DNA of 54,952 bases from Gammaproteobacteria bacterium (GTDB lineage: Bacteria; Pseudomonadota; Gammaproteobacteria; GRL18): NCBI GenBank assembly GCA_015231865.1, contig JADGAU010000005.1, positions 1-54,952 of the forward strand, given 5' to 3'. The position numbers and the translations under genes are program-made. The notes below the pieces were generated by a model. The model ran no database searches. It was given only the letters and a program-made list of their open reading frames with translations, and was not told the origin of the DNA. This document shows positions 26,945 to 34,935 of this stretch, in pieces. Within the stretch, counting starts at the first letter, position 1, and each line of letters starts with the position of its first letter.

Positions 26945-28879
26945 TTAACTGCTCTTACCAGGATAATCTGCGATACCAGGATTGTGATTAACATTTATTA
27001 AAGTCGGGTGGTTAATTTTTGGTAAATACAGGATATTATCTGTATCTTTATTTCTCAATATATAGTCTCTAACAACATCCCATATTAAACGACCTTTAGG
27101 TGTTCTATTAACGGTTGCCCATCCTGCTACTTTATACCTGGTATTTGGTTCAATGACATGACCATTATCTAACTTTGCATCTGTAATTCTGAAGTAGATT
27201 TTTTGACTTGGATCAATGCTATAGTCCATACCTCCAACACGAACCATGTCACCACCGGATTGCAGGTAAGGATCCGGATCAAACAAATTATCAGCAACAC
27301 CTTCAAGAACACTCATTAAATCTTTACCTGTCATCTCACTAACATAGGTTTCACCGTAGGTTAATGCGCACTGGGTCATTACATCTTCCATGGTAATCCA
27401 ATCACCTTTTAAGGTAGTTGTACCCCAGCGCACACCTGCAGACATGGCTACATCTGCCCCATATTCTTCCCGTAGAGCATTACAAATAATTTGATCCCAG
27501 GTGCCCATAAAGTTACCACGACGATATAAATTACGATCGGCAATAGCCAGTTTTTCAGATAAGATTTCTTCGAATGACTTGCCTAAACGTTTAGGATTAT
27601 AAAATGCATCTTTACGGCGACTTTCAACTATATCTTTGGTATATTTTTGGCTTCGCATCTGCTTAATATAGGCAGACATTTCAGGATCTGGTTTTAACCA
27701 GTTAGAAATAATTGGCAGCATATGATAATCAATACTATTTAACTTGCCTTTTTGAATATCAAAGTCCATTACACCGATATATTTGCCGTTTGAGCCTGCA
27801 TTAGTCACTAAACAAGTATGACCATCCACATTCTTAACTTTAACAGGTTTTGGCATACCATCATGAGTATGGCCGCCAAAAACAGCATTTAGTCCTGGAA
27901 CACGTTCTGCCATTTTGATATCAACATCCATACCATTATGTGATAGAAGTACAATTGCATCAGGCTTTTCATCTTCTTTTATCTGTGCAACCAATTCTTT
28001 CATGTCTTCTTCGCGTAAGCCAAAAGACCAGTCCGGGAAAAATTCCTGAGGGTTGGCATTGCCTGTTCTTGGAAATGCCTGACCAATGATACAGATCCTA
28101 GCACCATTTACTTCTTTAATCACATATGGTCTGAAGGCATGGCCTGAATCTTCATCGTAAAGACCTGAGCCATCGTACTTTTCCACAAAAGTAGCATATG
28201 TATCACTCATTAATGAATCTTCTTTGACACGAACATTCTGTCCAATAAAGTCACCTTTAAATAATGCGACATTACTTAATACTTCATTTTCTTTATAGGT
28301 AAACTCCCAATGGCCGACCATGACATCGACACCAAGAATATTTGATGCTTCAACCATATCGACACCACGTGTCCATAAAGCCGTTCCAGAACCTTGCCAC
28401 AAATCGCCGCCATCAATAGTCAAAGTGTTTTGTCTTCCACCTGCTTCGGCTCGAAGACTATCTAATAATGTTTTAATCTGAGGAAAGCCTCCCGTTTTAC
28501 CATATCTTTTTGAGTCCTTTTCAAAATTAAGGTAGGTGTATACATAGGATTCTGGCGTATTTTCCTTCAGGCCCATTGCTTTTAATAATTTTTTACCAAC
28601 GACATGAGGAGGTCTATTATAAGCATCACCAACACCAAGGTTTACATTCGGTTCTCTAAAATAAACGGGGTTTAGTTGTCCATGAACGTCAGTTAAATGT
28701 AGAATTCGTACATTACCTTTTTTAACTCCCCCTTTTACGGGTAGACTATAAAAACCTTTGGGCCTGGTTTGTACATTGCTACCAGCGACCAATTGTTTAC
28801 TCATTAAACCTGAAACAGCTGTGGCTGTCGCCCCCAACCCCATTATTTTAATAAAGTCTCTACGATCTATCTGTGCCAT
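26945..28879 (-). CDS. soxB: Thiosulfohydrolase SoxB
   Basis: SoxB hydrolyses sulfate from SoxY-bound thiosulfonate in periplasmic thiosulfate oxidation. The sequence begins with a Tat signal (RRDFIKIMGLGATATAVSG) and has the dimanganese 5'-nucleotidase-family motifs ILHLTDVHGQL, TIDGGDLWQGSGTALW, MVGHWEFTY, IVLLSHNGMDVD and AVFGGHTHDGMP. The length (644 aa from ATG 28879) is a little above the common 560-600. TTG 28891 would add four residues. A 103-bp inverted-repeat element and a strong terminator separate it from soxZ, so it may have its own promoter. Confidence 0.96.
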   Translation of the reverse strand: MAQIDRRDFIKIMGLGATATAVSGLMSKQLVAGSNVQTRPKGFYSLPVKGGVKKGNVRILHLTDVHGQLNPVYFREPNVNLGVGDAYNRPPHVVGKKLLKAMGLKENTPESYVYTYLNFEKDSKRYGKTGGFPQIKTLLDSLRAEAGGRQNTLTIDGGDLWQGSGTALWTRGVDMVEASNILGVDVMVGHWEFTYKENEVLSNVALFKGDFIGQNVRVKEDSLMSDTYATFVEKYDGSGLYDEDSGHAFRPYVIKEVNGARICIIGQAFPRTGNANPQEFFPDWSFGLREEDMKELVAQIKEDEKPDAIVLLSHNGMDVDIKMAERVPGLNAVFGGHTHDGMPKPVKVKNVDGHTCLVTNAGSNGKYIGVMDFDIQKGKLNSIDYHMLPIISNWLKPDPEMSAYIKQMRSQKYTKDIVESRRKDAFYNPKRLGKSFEEILSEKLAIADRNLYRRGNFMGTWDQIICNALREEYGADVAMSAGVRWGTTTLKGDWITMEDVMTQCALTYGETYVSEMTGKDLMSVLEGVADNLFDPDPYLQSGGDMVRVGGMDYSIDPSQKIYFRITDAKLDNGHVIEPNTRYKVAGWATVNRTPKGRLIWDVVRDYILRNKDTDNILYLPKINHPTLINVNHNPGIADYPGKSS

Positions 28880-28932
28880 CTTATTATCCAACTTGTTAAT
28901 ACAATTGATGCTATCTTTATCTGATTAGCCTG

Positions 28933-29035
28933 AAAATTGATTATTAAAAACAATATACCCGTGATATTTGGAAATGCAGCGAGTCATTTTCAAAGATTAT
29001 GGGGATAGAACTAATTATTTTTAATAATCAATTTT
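28933..29035. repeat. 103-bp element with perfect 18-bp terminal inverted repeats between soxZ and soxB
   Basis: AAAATTGATTATTAAAAA (28933-28950) is the exact reverse complement of 29018-29035. The 67-base interior begins with ATATACCCGTGATATTTGG; the 12-mer ATATACCCGTGA also occurs at 26857-26868, on the other side of soxB. No gene is inside. It looks like a MITE or REP-type element. Confidence 0.85.
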
Positions 29036-29047
29036 ATACTTGTTAGT

Positions 29048-29088
29048 AAAAAAAAGTGGAGTAGAGCAATAGTGCTCTTACCCCACTT
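29048..29088 (-). terminator. Strong intrinsic terminator after soxZ
   Basis: On the minus strand AAGTGGGGTAAGAGCA, loop CTAT, then TGCTCTACTCCACTT form a 15-bp stem with one mismatch, followed by TTTTTTT. It starts 45 bases after the soxZ stop and should end the soxXAKYZ transcript before soxB. Confidence 0.9.
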
Positions 29089-29132
29089 GACTTATTTTTA
29101 TTCAGCACATTAATTAATATGCAAAGGAATAA

Positions 29133-29450
29133 TTATTTGATTTTAACTTCGTTAGACTCAGTTTTACCCGTGTTATCTGTCCATGTTAATTTAAAGGTAT
29201 CACCCTTATTGCTGCCCTTAAACTTAAATGATAAGTAAGGATTTTTAGAAACCGACGCGCCCCATTCAGCATTCATTACTGACTTTCCATTATTTTCACA
29301 CATAATGTTCTGAATAAAATGTGCAGGAATCATCTTGCCAGTTTTTTTGTTTTTTCTAAGACCTGTTTCCATTGGGTGCTTAATTAAAGCCTTAACAGTC
29401 ACAACATCACCTTTTAATTTTGCACGTATTTTAATGCTATTTTTAGCCAT
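29133..29450 (-). CDS. soxZ: SoxZ, partner of the SoxY sulfur carrier
   Basis: SoxZ forms the SoxYZ heterodimer that carries thiosulfate-derived intermediates in the periplasm. The 105-residue protein has the family start IKIRAKLKGDVVTVKALIKHPMETGLRKNKKTG, PAHFIQNI, and the C-terminal FKLTWTDNTGKTESNEVKIK, an immunoglobulin-like beta fold. It has no signal peptide and would travel with SoxY through Tat, as known for the family. It lies directly after soxY and is followed by a strong terminator. Confidence 0.96.
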   Translation of the reverse strand: MAKNSIKIRAKLKGDVVTVKALIKHPMETGLRKNKKTGKMIPAHFIQNIMCENNGKSVMNAEWGASVSKNPYLSFKFKGSNKGDTFKLTWTDNTGKTESNEVKIK

Positions 29451-29541
29451 TTTATTATCCTTCTTTAATTACTTTAAGACTCTGGTTGAAGACTCTTAAA
29501 TCGTTATAATCAGTTATTATTAAACTATTGCTGACGCAAGT

Positions 29542-29985
29542 TTAACCACCACATCCACCGATTGTGACTTTAACCTCTTTATGAGCTTTGTATTGTTTAC
29601 CAGCAGCATTGACAACAGCAACAACATTTGATGTTTTACCCATTTTGATACGAGTAGACGCATAGGCCTCTGTCATGTCACCAAAATTAAAAACTGCTGT
29701 TAATGGCGTACCATTCTTTTCAGTGTAAATTGAGATACTCTCAGCATCAGCAATCGTTGTTGAAATTGTTACCGGTACTACTGCGCCATTTTCCGCAATA
29801 TCAGGCGCTTTAATTTTAATTGCATCAGAAGCCGTTGCGCCTGATACATCCATTGTTTTAGCCTCAAAAGCTGCCTTATTCCAGGCAGCAGAAACACTTA
29901 TAGGTGTTAAAATTCCACAAGAAGCGGCAATTGCTACTGCACCTGCCCCCATTGAACTCTTCAAAAAATTTCTTCTATCTAACAT
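29542..29985 (-). CDS. soxY: SoxY sulfur-carrier protein
   Basis: SoxY holds sulfur intermediates on a C-terminal cysteine during thiosulfate oxidation. The 147-residue precursor has a twin-arginine signal (MLDRRNFLKSSMGAGAVAIA) and ends exactly with VKVTIGGCGG, the carrier motif with the reactive Cys third from the end. The central ESISIYTEKNGTPLTAVFNFG is typical. It sits between soxK and soxZ, 92 bases from soxZ. Confidence 0.97.
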   Translation of the reverse strand: MLDRRNFLKSSMGAGAVAIAASCGILTPISVSAAWNKAAFEAKTMDVSGATASDAIKIKAPDIAENGAVVPVTISTTIADAESISIYTEKNGTPLTAVFNFGDMTEAYASTRIKMGKTSNVVAVVNAAGKQYKAHKEVKVTIGGCGG

Positions 29986-30056
29986 GTTATTTCCTTATAT
30001 TTTGTTTATAAAAAAACGATAATAATTAATACTAATTTCAGATTCTAACACAAAAA

Positions 30057-30437
30057 TTAAAATTTGAAATATCCAGGCATTTTAAGTTCTTTTTGTGACA
30101 TAGCCTGTTCATACCCAAGCTGTCCTTCCATTAAAGCTTTTTTGGCTAAAGCTTCCGCTTTATGACATTTACCAGCTTTAACAGCAGCATGGGCTTGTTT
30201 AATAAACTTAGCTGTATCACGCCACTCACCACCAACTGATGCAGCTCTTTTACGTGCATTGTCAGCATCTACAATATGTGATGCTTCTACAGTACATTTT
30301 GGTTTTTCAGCAACTTTTTCAACCCCTTTTTTTGCTTCCGTTTTCATAGCTGCTTTTTCTTCAGAAGCCTGATTCCCTGTACAGCCAACAGATGCAGCAA
30401 TAAGTATGCTACAACCCATTAATAAAAATTTTTTCAT
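30057..30437 (-). CDS. soxK: SoxXA-binding lipoprotein SoxK
   Basis: A 126-residue lipoprotein with a lipobox (ILIAASVGC, Cys about residue 19), a charged linker rich in Lys/Glu/Ala, and a compact C-terminal domain: ADNARKRAASVGGEWRDTAKFIKQA followed by HAAVKAGKCHKAEALAKKA. This matches the SoxXA-binding protein (SoxK/SAXB) that in several sulfur oxidisers activates or joins the cytochrome SoxXA as a third subunit. The place between soxA and soxY agrees. One Cys pair (C48, C94 approximately) may form a disulfide. Confidence 0.8.
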   Translation of the reverse strand: MKKFLLMGCSILIAASVGCTGNQASEEKAAMKTEAKKGVEKVAEKPKCTVEASHIVDADNARKRAASVGGEWRDTAKFIKQAHAAVKAGKCHKAEALAKKALMEGQLGYEQAMSQKELKMPGYFKF

Positions 30438-30483
30438 TCGTAATACTCCTTGTAATATCTTCTATTCTTTAGTCTATTAGGCC

Positions 30484-31323
30484 TTATTTTCTAGCACTTG
30501 GCCCATTCCACTCAAGTCCATTACTCATCGCTGTCAAGAAATATTCTAAATTTCTATATTCGGGACCATGGGCTTTAAAGGCCTTAGCTCTAACCTGTTT
30601 ATTACAACCAGTAAAACGTCTGTGCAAGGTACCTACTGTACCCCACTTTGAACGATATACAGGGAAGCCTGATGGATGGCCTAATGCAGGACTTAGAATT
30701 TCAGAACGCAGCTTCAAACCAGCATTTTGCATATGGCAGCTAGCACAAGAAAAATTTAATTGTCCTCGACGTTGGAAATAGAATTTTTTTCCTTCTTCAT
30801 AGGCTGCTAATGCACCTGGCTCATCTTTTGGTATAACAACATTAATTTTTTTACCTCTGGCTTCATAGGCAAGATAAGCCATGATATTATTAATTGGGCC
30901 TTTCTTATACTTCATTGGTTTTTCACCATTAGCTTTTAGACAATTGTTTAAAGCTAGAGGCAAAGTCATCACCATTTTCTTTTCTTTGTCCCACATAGGA
31001 TATTTGTGCTTAATTGCAGGCCCATCTGGGAAACAAGCTGTTTTAAAGGTTTTACCATTTTTAAATGGTTTTTCCCACATTGCCCGTCCTTCATCGATAA
31101 ATGGCTCATAAGGAGGAAATTCTTCAATGGCTTCCCAATTTTCACGTCCGGACTTATCTATCGTATAAGCACCATTGATATAATCATTATATGGCACGTC
31201 AGGAAAACGATCCGTGAAGTATTTTTTAAATGCTTTAGCATCACTCTCTGGTGATGCACTTACTAAGGAACTAAGTCCTAATAATAATAAACCAGCTATG
31301 GTTTTAGTTGAAATATGATTCAT
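30484..31323 (-). CDS. soxA: SoxA, L-cysteine S-thiosulfotransferase cytochrome subunit (monoheme)
   Basis: SoxA with SoxX joins thiosulfate to the SoxY cysteine. From ATG 31323 (AAAGGG 8 bases upstream; a longer start at 31350 is less likely) there is a signal peptide (TIAGLLLLGLSSLVSA). Only one heme motif is visible, CASCH, in the C-terminal half, and the distal Cys that becomes a persulfide heme ligand is probably in RRFTGCNKQ. The first heme site of diheme SoxA is replaced by two cysteines without CxxCH (TACFPDG, NNCLKA), the monoheme type. Gene order soxX-soxA-soxK is standard. Confidence 0.95.
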   Translation of the reverse strand: MNHISTKTIAGLLLLGLSSLVSASPESDAKAFKKYFTDRFPDVPYNDYINGAYTIDKSGRENWEAIEEFPPYEPFIDEGRAMWEKPFKNGKTFKTACFPDGPAIKHKYPMWDKEKKMVMTLPLALNNCLKANGEKPMKYKKGPINNIMAYLAYEARGKKINVVIPKDEPGALAAYEEGKKFYFQRRGQLNFSCASCHMQNAGLKLRSEILSPALGHPSGFPVYRSKWGTVGTLHRRFTGCNKQVRAKAFKAHGPEYRNLEYFLTAMSNGLEWNGPSARK

Positions 31324-31376
31324 TTTTTTTCCCTTTGTTTCATTAATCATGTTGACTTTAATTTTTACTTATAGAA

Positions 31377-31784
31377 TTAAAGTGTGTATAAAAATTCAAC
31401 AAGATCTTCTAATTGTGCAGGTGTTAAAATACTGTGCGCACCAAATGGCAACATAGATGTATCTGGGTTTTTAACCCTGGGATCATAGATTTGAGCTCTT
31501 AACTGTGCTCTATCTGGAAATCTCAACTTCATACCGACTAGTGGAGGTGCAATGGTACCGCCACTAACACCACCATTAATATGATGACAAGCGAGACAGT
31601 TGCCTAATTTACGTGTAAAAGCAATTTCCTGCCCCCGTTCTGCTGATGTTTGCTGAACACCTAATCCTGCTGCTGAAGCTGTTGTAGAGAAAAATAAGCC
31701 CCCTAATCCTAATGTTGCTGCCAGTAGTATTGTAGACTTTTTACCGACAACAGACTTAGCTAAAGATTTAGCTTGATGAATCAT
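31377..31784 (-). CDS. soxX: SoxX cytochrome c subunit
   Basis: SoxX is the small c-type cytochrome partner of SoxA. The 135-residue precursor has an N-terminal signal (STILLAATLGLGGLFFSTTASA), a heme motif in RKLGNCLACHHINGG, the Pro loop GTIAPPLVGM and a likely Met heme ligand in DTSMLPFGAHSIL. It is the first gene of the sox transcript; the start follows AAGGAGGACTTT. The 260 bases upstream hold a candidate regulated promoter. Confidence 0.96.
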   Translation of the reverse strand: MIHQAKSLAKSVVGKKSTILLAATLGLGGLFFSTTASAAGLGVQQTSAERGQEIAFTRKLGNCLACHHINGGVSGGTIAPPLVGMKLRFPDRAQLRAQIYDPRVKNPDTSMLPFGAHSILTPAQLEDLVEFLYTL

Positions 31785-31880
31785 AAAGTCCTCCTTATTT
31801 TATTTTTATAATTCCGAGGTGCAAATATATTATGATTATATTTAAAATGATATAGGGGTTTTCCATTATGTTATTACTAT

Positions 31881-31934
31881 ATTATAAGTAAATCCACCCA
31901 CTTATAAAAATAACCCTATTTAAGATTGGGTATT
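31881..31934 (-). promoter_or_regulatory. Candidate sox promoter with activator-type inverted repeat
   Basis: On the minus strand a perfect -10 (TATAAT, 31886-31881) has no good -35: 17 bases upstream is TTTTAT (31909-31904). Directly before it, 31934-31909 contains an inverted repeat AATACCC...GGGTTATT with an 11-base centre. A weak -35 plus an abutting palindrome is the usual layout of an activator-dependent promoter. The transcript would start near 31874, leaving a leader of about 90 bases before soxX. The likely activator is the FixJ-type regulator next door; this is inference. Confidence 0.5.
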
Positions 31935-32045
31935 TTTCTACTTGATTTTTATTAAAAAACAGGAATATTTTAGTTTTTATTGTTAATAGCTAATGCTTTT
32001 AAGGTATATAATTTTAAGATCAAAAAAGGTAAAGAAATTCCTCAG

Positions 32046-32654
32046 TTAAATTATATTAAGGGAGATCCCCATTCTCATTAAGTCGGATAACGATTGTGCT
32101 TTCATTTTTTCCATTACTTTTGAACGGTGTGCTTCAACAGTTGATTGGGTTACATTTAAGTCAGTCGCTATGACTTTATTTCTAAGCCCTTCAACAACTT
32201 TCTTCATCACCTCTTTTTCTCTTGGGGTTAAATTTTCATACTTTTCTTCGACCTCAATTTGTGAAGACGTTATTCCCCGGTGCTGGCTATCAAACTCAAT
32301 AGCACGATGCACGACATCTAACATATTCTGATTGTTGAAAGGCTTTTCAATAAAATCTACTGCACCAGCCTTGACTGCTTTTACTGCAATTGAAATATCA
32401 CCGTGTCCTGTAATAATGATGATTGGCGGATGTAGTTTTTCCTGTACTAATTTTTGTTGTAGCTCTAATCCACTCATTCCTGGCATTCTGATATCGACAA
32501 TTAAACAACCGGGTAAGGTCGCATCAAACTGTTCAAGGTATTCTATTGCACTAGAAAAATTTTTAACGGTTAAACCAACAGATTCCAGTAAAAGCTGAAG
32601 TGCAGTTCGTACATCATCATCATCATCAATAACGCAAACAACTTCATCATTCAT
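32046..32654 (-). CDS. FixJ/TtrR-type response regulator
   Basis: A 202-residue NarL/FixJ-family regulator: receiver domain 1-120 with the acidic cluster IDDDDDV, phospho-acceptor D54 in LIVDIRMPGMSG and KPF; then a LuxR helix-turn-helix with LTPREKEVMKKVVEGLRNKVIATDLNVTQSTVEAHRSKVMEKM. The ATG overlaps the kinase stop by four bases (ATGA), so it is the partner of that kinase. It ends 260 bases upstream of soxX on the same strand and is the obvious candidate sox regulator. It resembles TtrR/ThsR. Confidence 0.92.
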   Translation of the reverse strand: MNDEVVCVIDDDDDVRTALQLLLESVGLTVKNFSSAIEYLEQFDATLPGCLIVDIRMPGMSGLELQQKLVQEKLHPPIIIITGHGDISIAVKAVKAGAVDFIEKPFNNQNMLDVVHRAIEFDSQHRGITSSQIEVEEKYENLTPREKEVMKKVVEGLRNKVIATDLNVTQSTVEAHRSKVMEKMKAQSLSDLMRMGISLNII

Positions 32655-34855
32655 ATCTTTTCTCCGTGTGTTATCTCTGCTAAACCTTCACCGCTGATAT
32701 TTGAACTTTGCTTATAAGGTAATTCGAAAACAAAAATTGTATGATCTAGCTCTGTAAATTCTTTTTTACCTTGTAGTAAATACAGTTCCCCCATATGTGC
32801 CTCAATAATATTCTTACAAATAGATAAGCCCAATCCCATACCCTCTGATTTATTGGAAATAAATGGCTCAAATAATTCATCAAGTACACCTTTTTCTACG
32901 CCTTTACCATTATCTTCAATGGCAACCTGGACAAAGCCATTTTGTTTTAATTTAGAATGGATTGACAATTGCCTATCTCCTGGAACATTTTTTTCTAATA
33001 CTTCAAGAGCATTCTTACATAAATTTAAAATAACCTGATCAATTTGTATTGACTGACAATAGACAGGGGGTAACGAATCATCTAAATTCAGTCGTAATTT
33101 AACCTGCAACTTTTTTATTTCATGTTTTAGTAAAGTTAATACTCCTTTAACCAAATCGTTGATATTTACCCATGAATACTCTGAACTGTCCTTTTTACTC
33201 AATGAACGCAGATGCCTGATAATATTTCCCGCACGTTCTGCATGTTGGTTGGTTTTCTCCATAATATCAATTAATTGCTCTCTATCAGTATTGTCTGCTT
33301 CAATCAATTGAATCGCAGCAAAAGCATTGGTTGCAATCGCTGTTAACGGTTGGTTGAGTTCATGAGCAAGTCCAGTAGCCATTCCACCCAAGGTATTTAA
33401 GCGTGAAACATGGGATAAATCAGCACGATATTGCATATCTTTTTCTTCGATCATTTTTCTTTCACTAATATCACGAAAGACAACAACACTACCAATAGTT
33501 TGTCCCATTTGATCCTTAATTGGTGTTGAACTATATTCAACTGGAAAACTTTCACCATTTTTTTTCCAGAATACGTCATCTTCTATAAACCGGGGTTGGT
33601 TATCCATAAATGTATGATAGACTGGACAATCTTTAGACAAATGTGGAGAGCCATCTCGATGTGTGTGATGCATAATCGCATGTTGGTTTTTTTTAATAAT
33701 ATCTTCGCCAGTCCAACCTGTTAGTGTTTCCATTGCCTTGTTAATAAAGGTACAGTTACCATCTAAATCGACACCATAGATCCCGTCACAAACTGAATTT
33801 AATACCATATCATGACGCTGCTCTAATTCGTATTGAGTAATTCTTAATTGTTTATTTAATTGAAAGATACGAGCACTCATGATGCCAAAGATAATAAGAA
33901 ATATAATTGCAGATAATAACCACTGCCAGTATTTTTCTATGGCTACGCCGAGCGTTAAATTTGTACTAAAACCATAAGGGGGGATATTCAGTTCAATAAA
34001 TAGATCATGGACTTCCTGATAATCTAAAGCAACAGACCAACCACGATAGCCAAGCATCTGAAATGGTTGAAAGTTTGTCTTCATTTGTAATAATGCAACT
34101 GCAACTTCCTGGGCAAGTTCTGTTGGTGTGTGTTGTAATTTACTAAATGGCCACTCTGGATATAGTTGCGAACTTAAACGATAGGGGAACCTGGCTATCT
34201 GAGTTTCGTTAATTATTTTAAAGTCTTCCATGCTGATGGAGCCCGCTTTAGCCATTTTTTCTAAAATGCCAGTTCGAACCGTTCCGACGTCGTAATAGCC
34301 ATTTTTTACCCCCATCACCACTTTATCATGAGTGCCTGCAAAAGAAATCAATGATGTGTCTTGATAAGGGTTTATTCCATTTTTATTAAGTTCTCTCCAT
34401 GCCATTTGAAAACCACCTAATGATTGACCATCAACAGCTAGAAATCGTTTACCAACAATATCTTTAATTGAGTTAATATCATCTCGTCTTTTCTTAACAA
34501 AAATGACGCCACCAAAAACATTTAATAACTTACCATCGGCTTCTTTGTTAAGAGTCACTAGTCGGGAAACTCGATGTTTTACCTCCATATCAACATAAAT
34601 ACCTGGGTTAACCAATAGGAAGTCAATATTCTGAAAAGAAGTTTCTTCATCAACTTGCTCAAATGTTAAAGGAACAATCCTGAATTGATAATCAATCAAT
34701 GTGGTATTCAAATAGTCCGCTAATGACGACCAGGTCTTTAGCGTTTCCTGTTCTCCTCGATGGCTTAATACGCCAATATTAATATCTGCCTTGGCCAAAG
34801 AGACAACCATCATAAGAATAGTCAGAAGAATGAATTTTATAATATTTAATTTCAT
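32651..34855 (-). CDS. Sensor histidine kinase with periplasmic PhnD-like domain (TtrS/ThsS-like)
   Basis: A 734-residue membrane kinase. After a signal peptide (1-23) comes a substrate-binding domain of the PhnD type (about 25-265; INIGVLSHRGEQETLKTWSSL, DFLLVNPGIYVDME, AVDGQSLGGFQMAW, GVKNGYYDVGTVRTG). A membrane span (about 308-330) and a PAS domain (CDGIYGVDLDGN, IMHHTHRDG, FWKKNGESFPVEY) follow, then HisKA with TGLAHELNQPLTAI and a HATPase with EDNGKGVEKG and GMGLGLSICKN. This is the domain order of tetrathionate or thiosulfate sensors TtrS and ThsS. Next to sox, a thiosulfate-type ligand is a reasonable inference. Confidence 0.92.
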   Translation of the reverse strand: MKLNIIKFILLTILMMVVSLAKADINIGVLSHRGEQETLKTWSSLADYLNTTLIDYQFRIVPLTFEQVDEETSFQNIDFLLVNPGIYVDMEVKHRVSRLVTLNKEADGKLLNVFGGVIFVKKRRDDINSIKDIVGKRFLAVDGQSLGGFQMAWRELNKNGINPYQDTSLISFAGTHDKVVMGVKNGYYDVGTVRTGILEKMAKAGSISMEDFKIINETQIARFPYRLSSQLYPEWPFSKLQHTPTELAQEVAVALLQMKTNFQPFQMLGYRGWSVALDYQEVHDLFIELNIPPYGFSTNLTLGVAIEKYWQWLLSAIIFLIIFGIMSARIFQLNKQLRITQYELEQRHDMVLNSVCDGIYGVDLDGNCTFINKAMETLTGWTGEDIIKKNQHAIMHHTHRDGSPHLSKDCPVYHTFMDNQPRFIEDDVFWKKNGESFPVEYSSTPIKDQMGQTIGSVVVFRDISERKMIEEKDMQYRADLSHVSRLNTLGGMATGLAHELNQPLTAIATNAFAAIQLIEADNTDREQLIDIMEKTNQHAERAGNIIRHLRSLSKKDSSEYSWVNINDLVKGVLTLLKHEIKKLQVKLRLNLDDSLPPVYCQSIQIDQVILNLCKNALEVLEKNVPGDRQLSIHSKLKQNGFVQVAIEDNGKGVEKGVLDELFEPFISNKSEGMGLGLSICKNIIEAHMGELYLLQGKKEFTELDHTIFVFELPYKQSSNISGEGLAEITHGEKI

Positions 34856-34882
34856 GACTGAAGCATAGCAAAAATAGTAATC

Positions 34883-34910
34883 AGTTGGCAGTTGATGATT
34901 GATAGTTGAT
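34883..34910. repeat. Degenerate 7-bp tandem repeat (AGTTGAT-like, four units)
   Basis: AGTTGGC, AGTTGAT, GATTGAT and AGTTGAT follow each other without gaps between two kinase genes. The period and first four bases match the AGTTTGC array at 21697-21728. Confidence 0.65.
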
Positions 34911-34935
34911 AACTGGTCGTTAAGAGTTATATTTC

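Noticed and set aside
31785-32045. Idea that a small gene lies between soxX and the response regulator
   Set aside because: No frame with a start signal is present; the region fits a promoter and leader.
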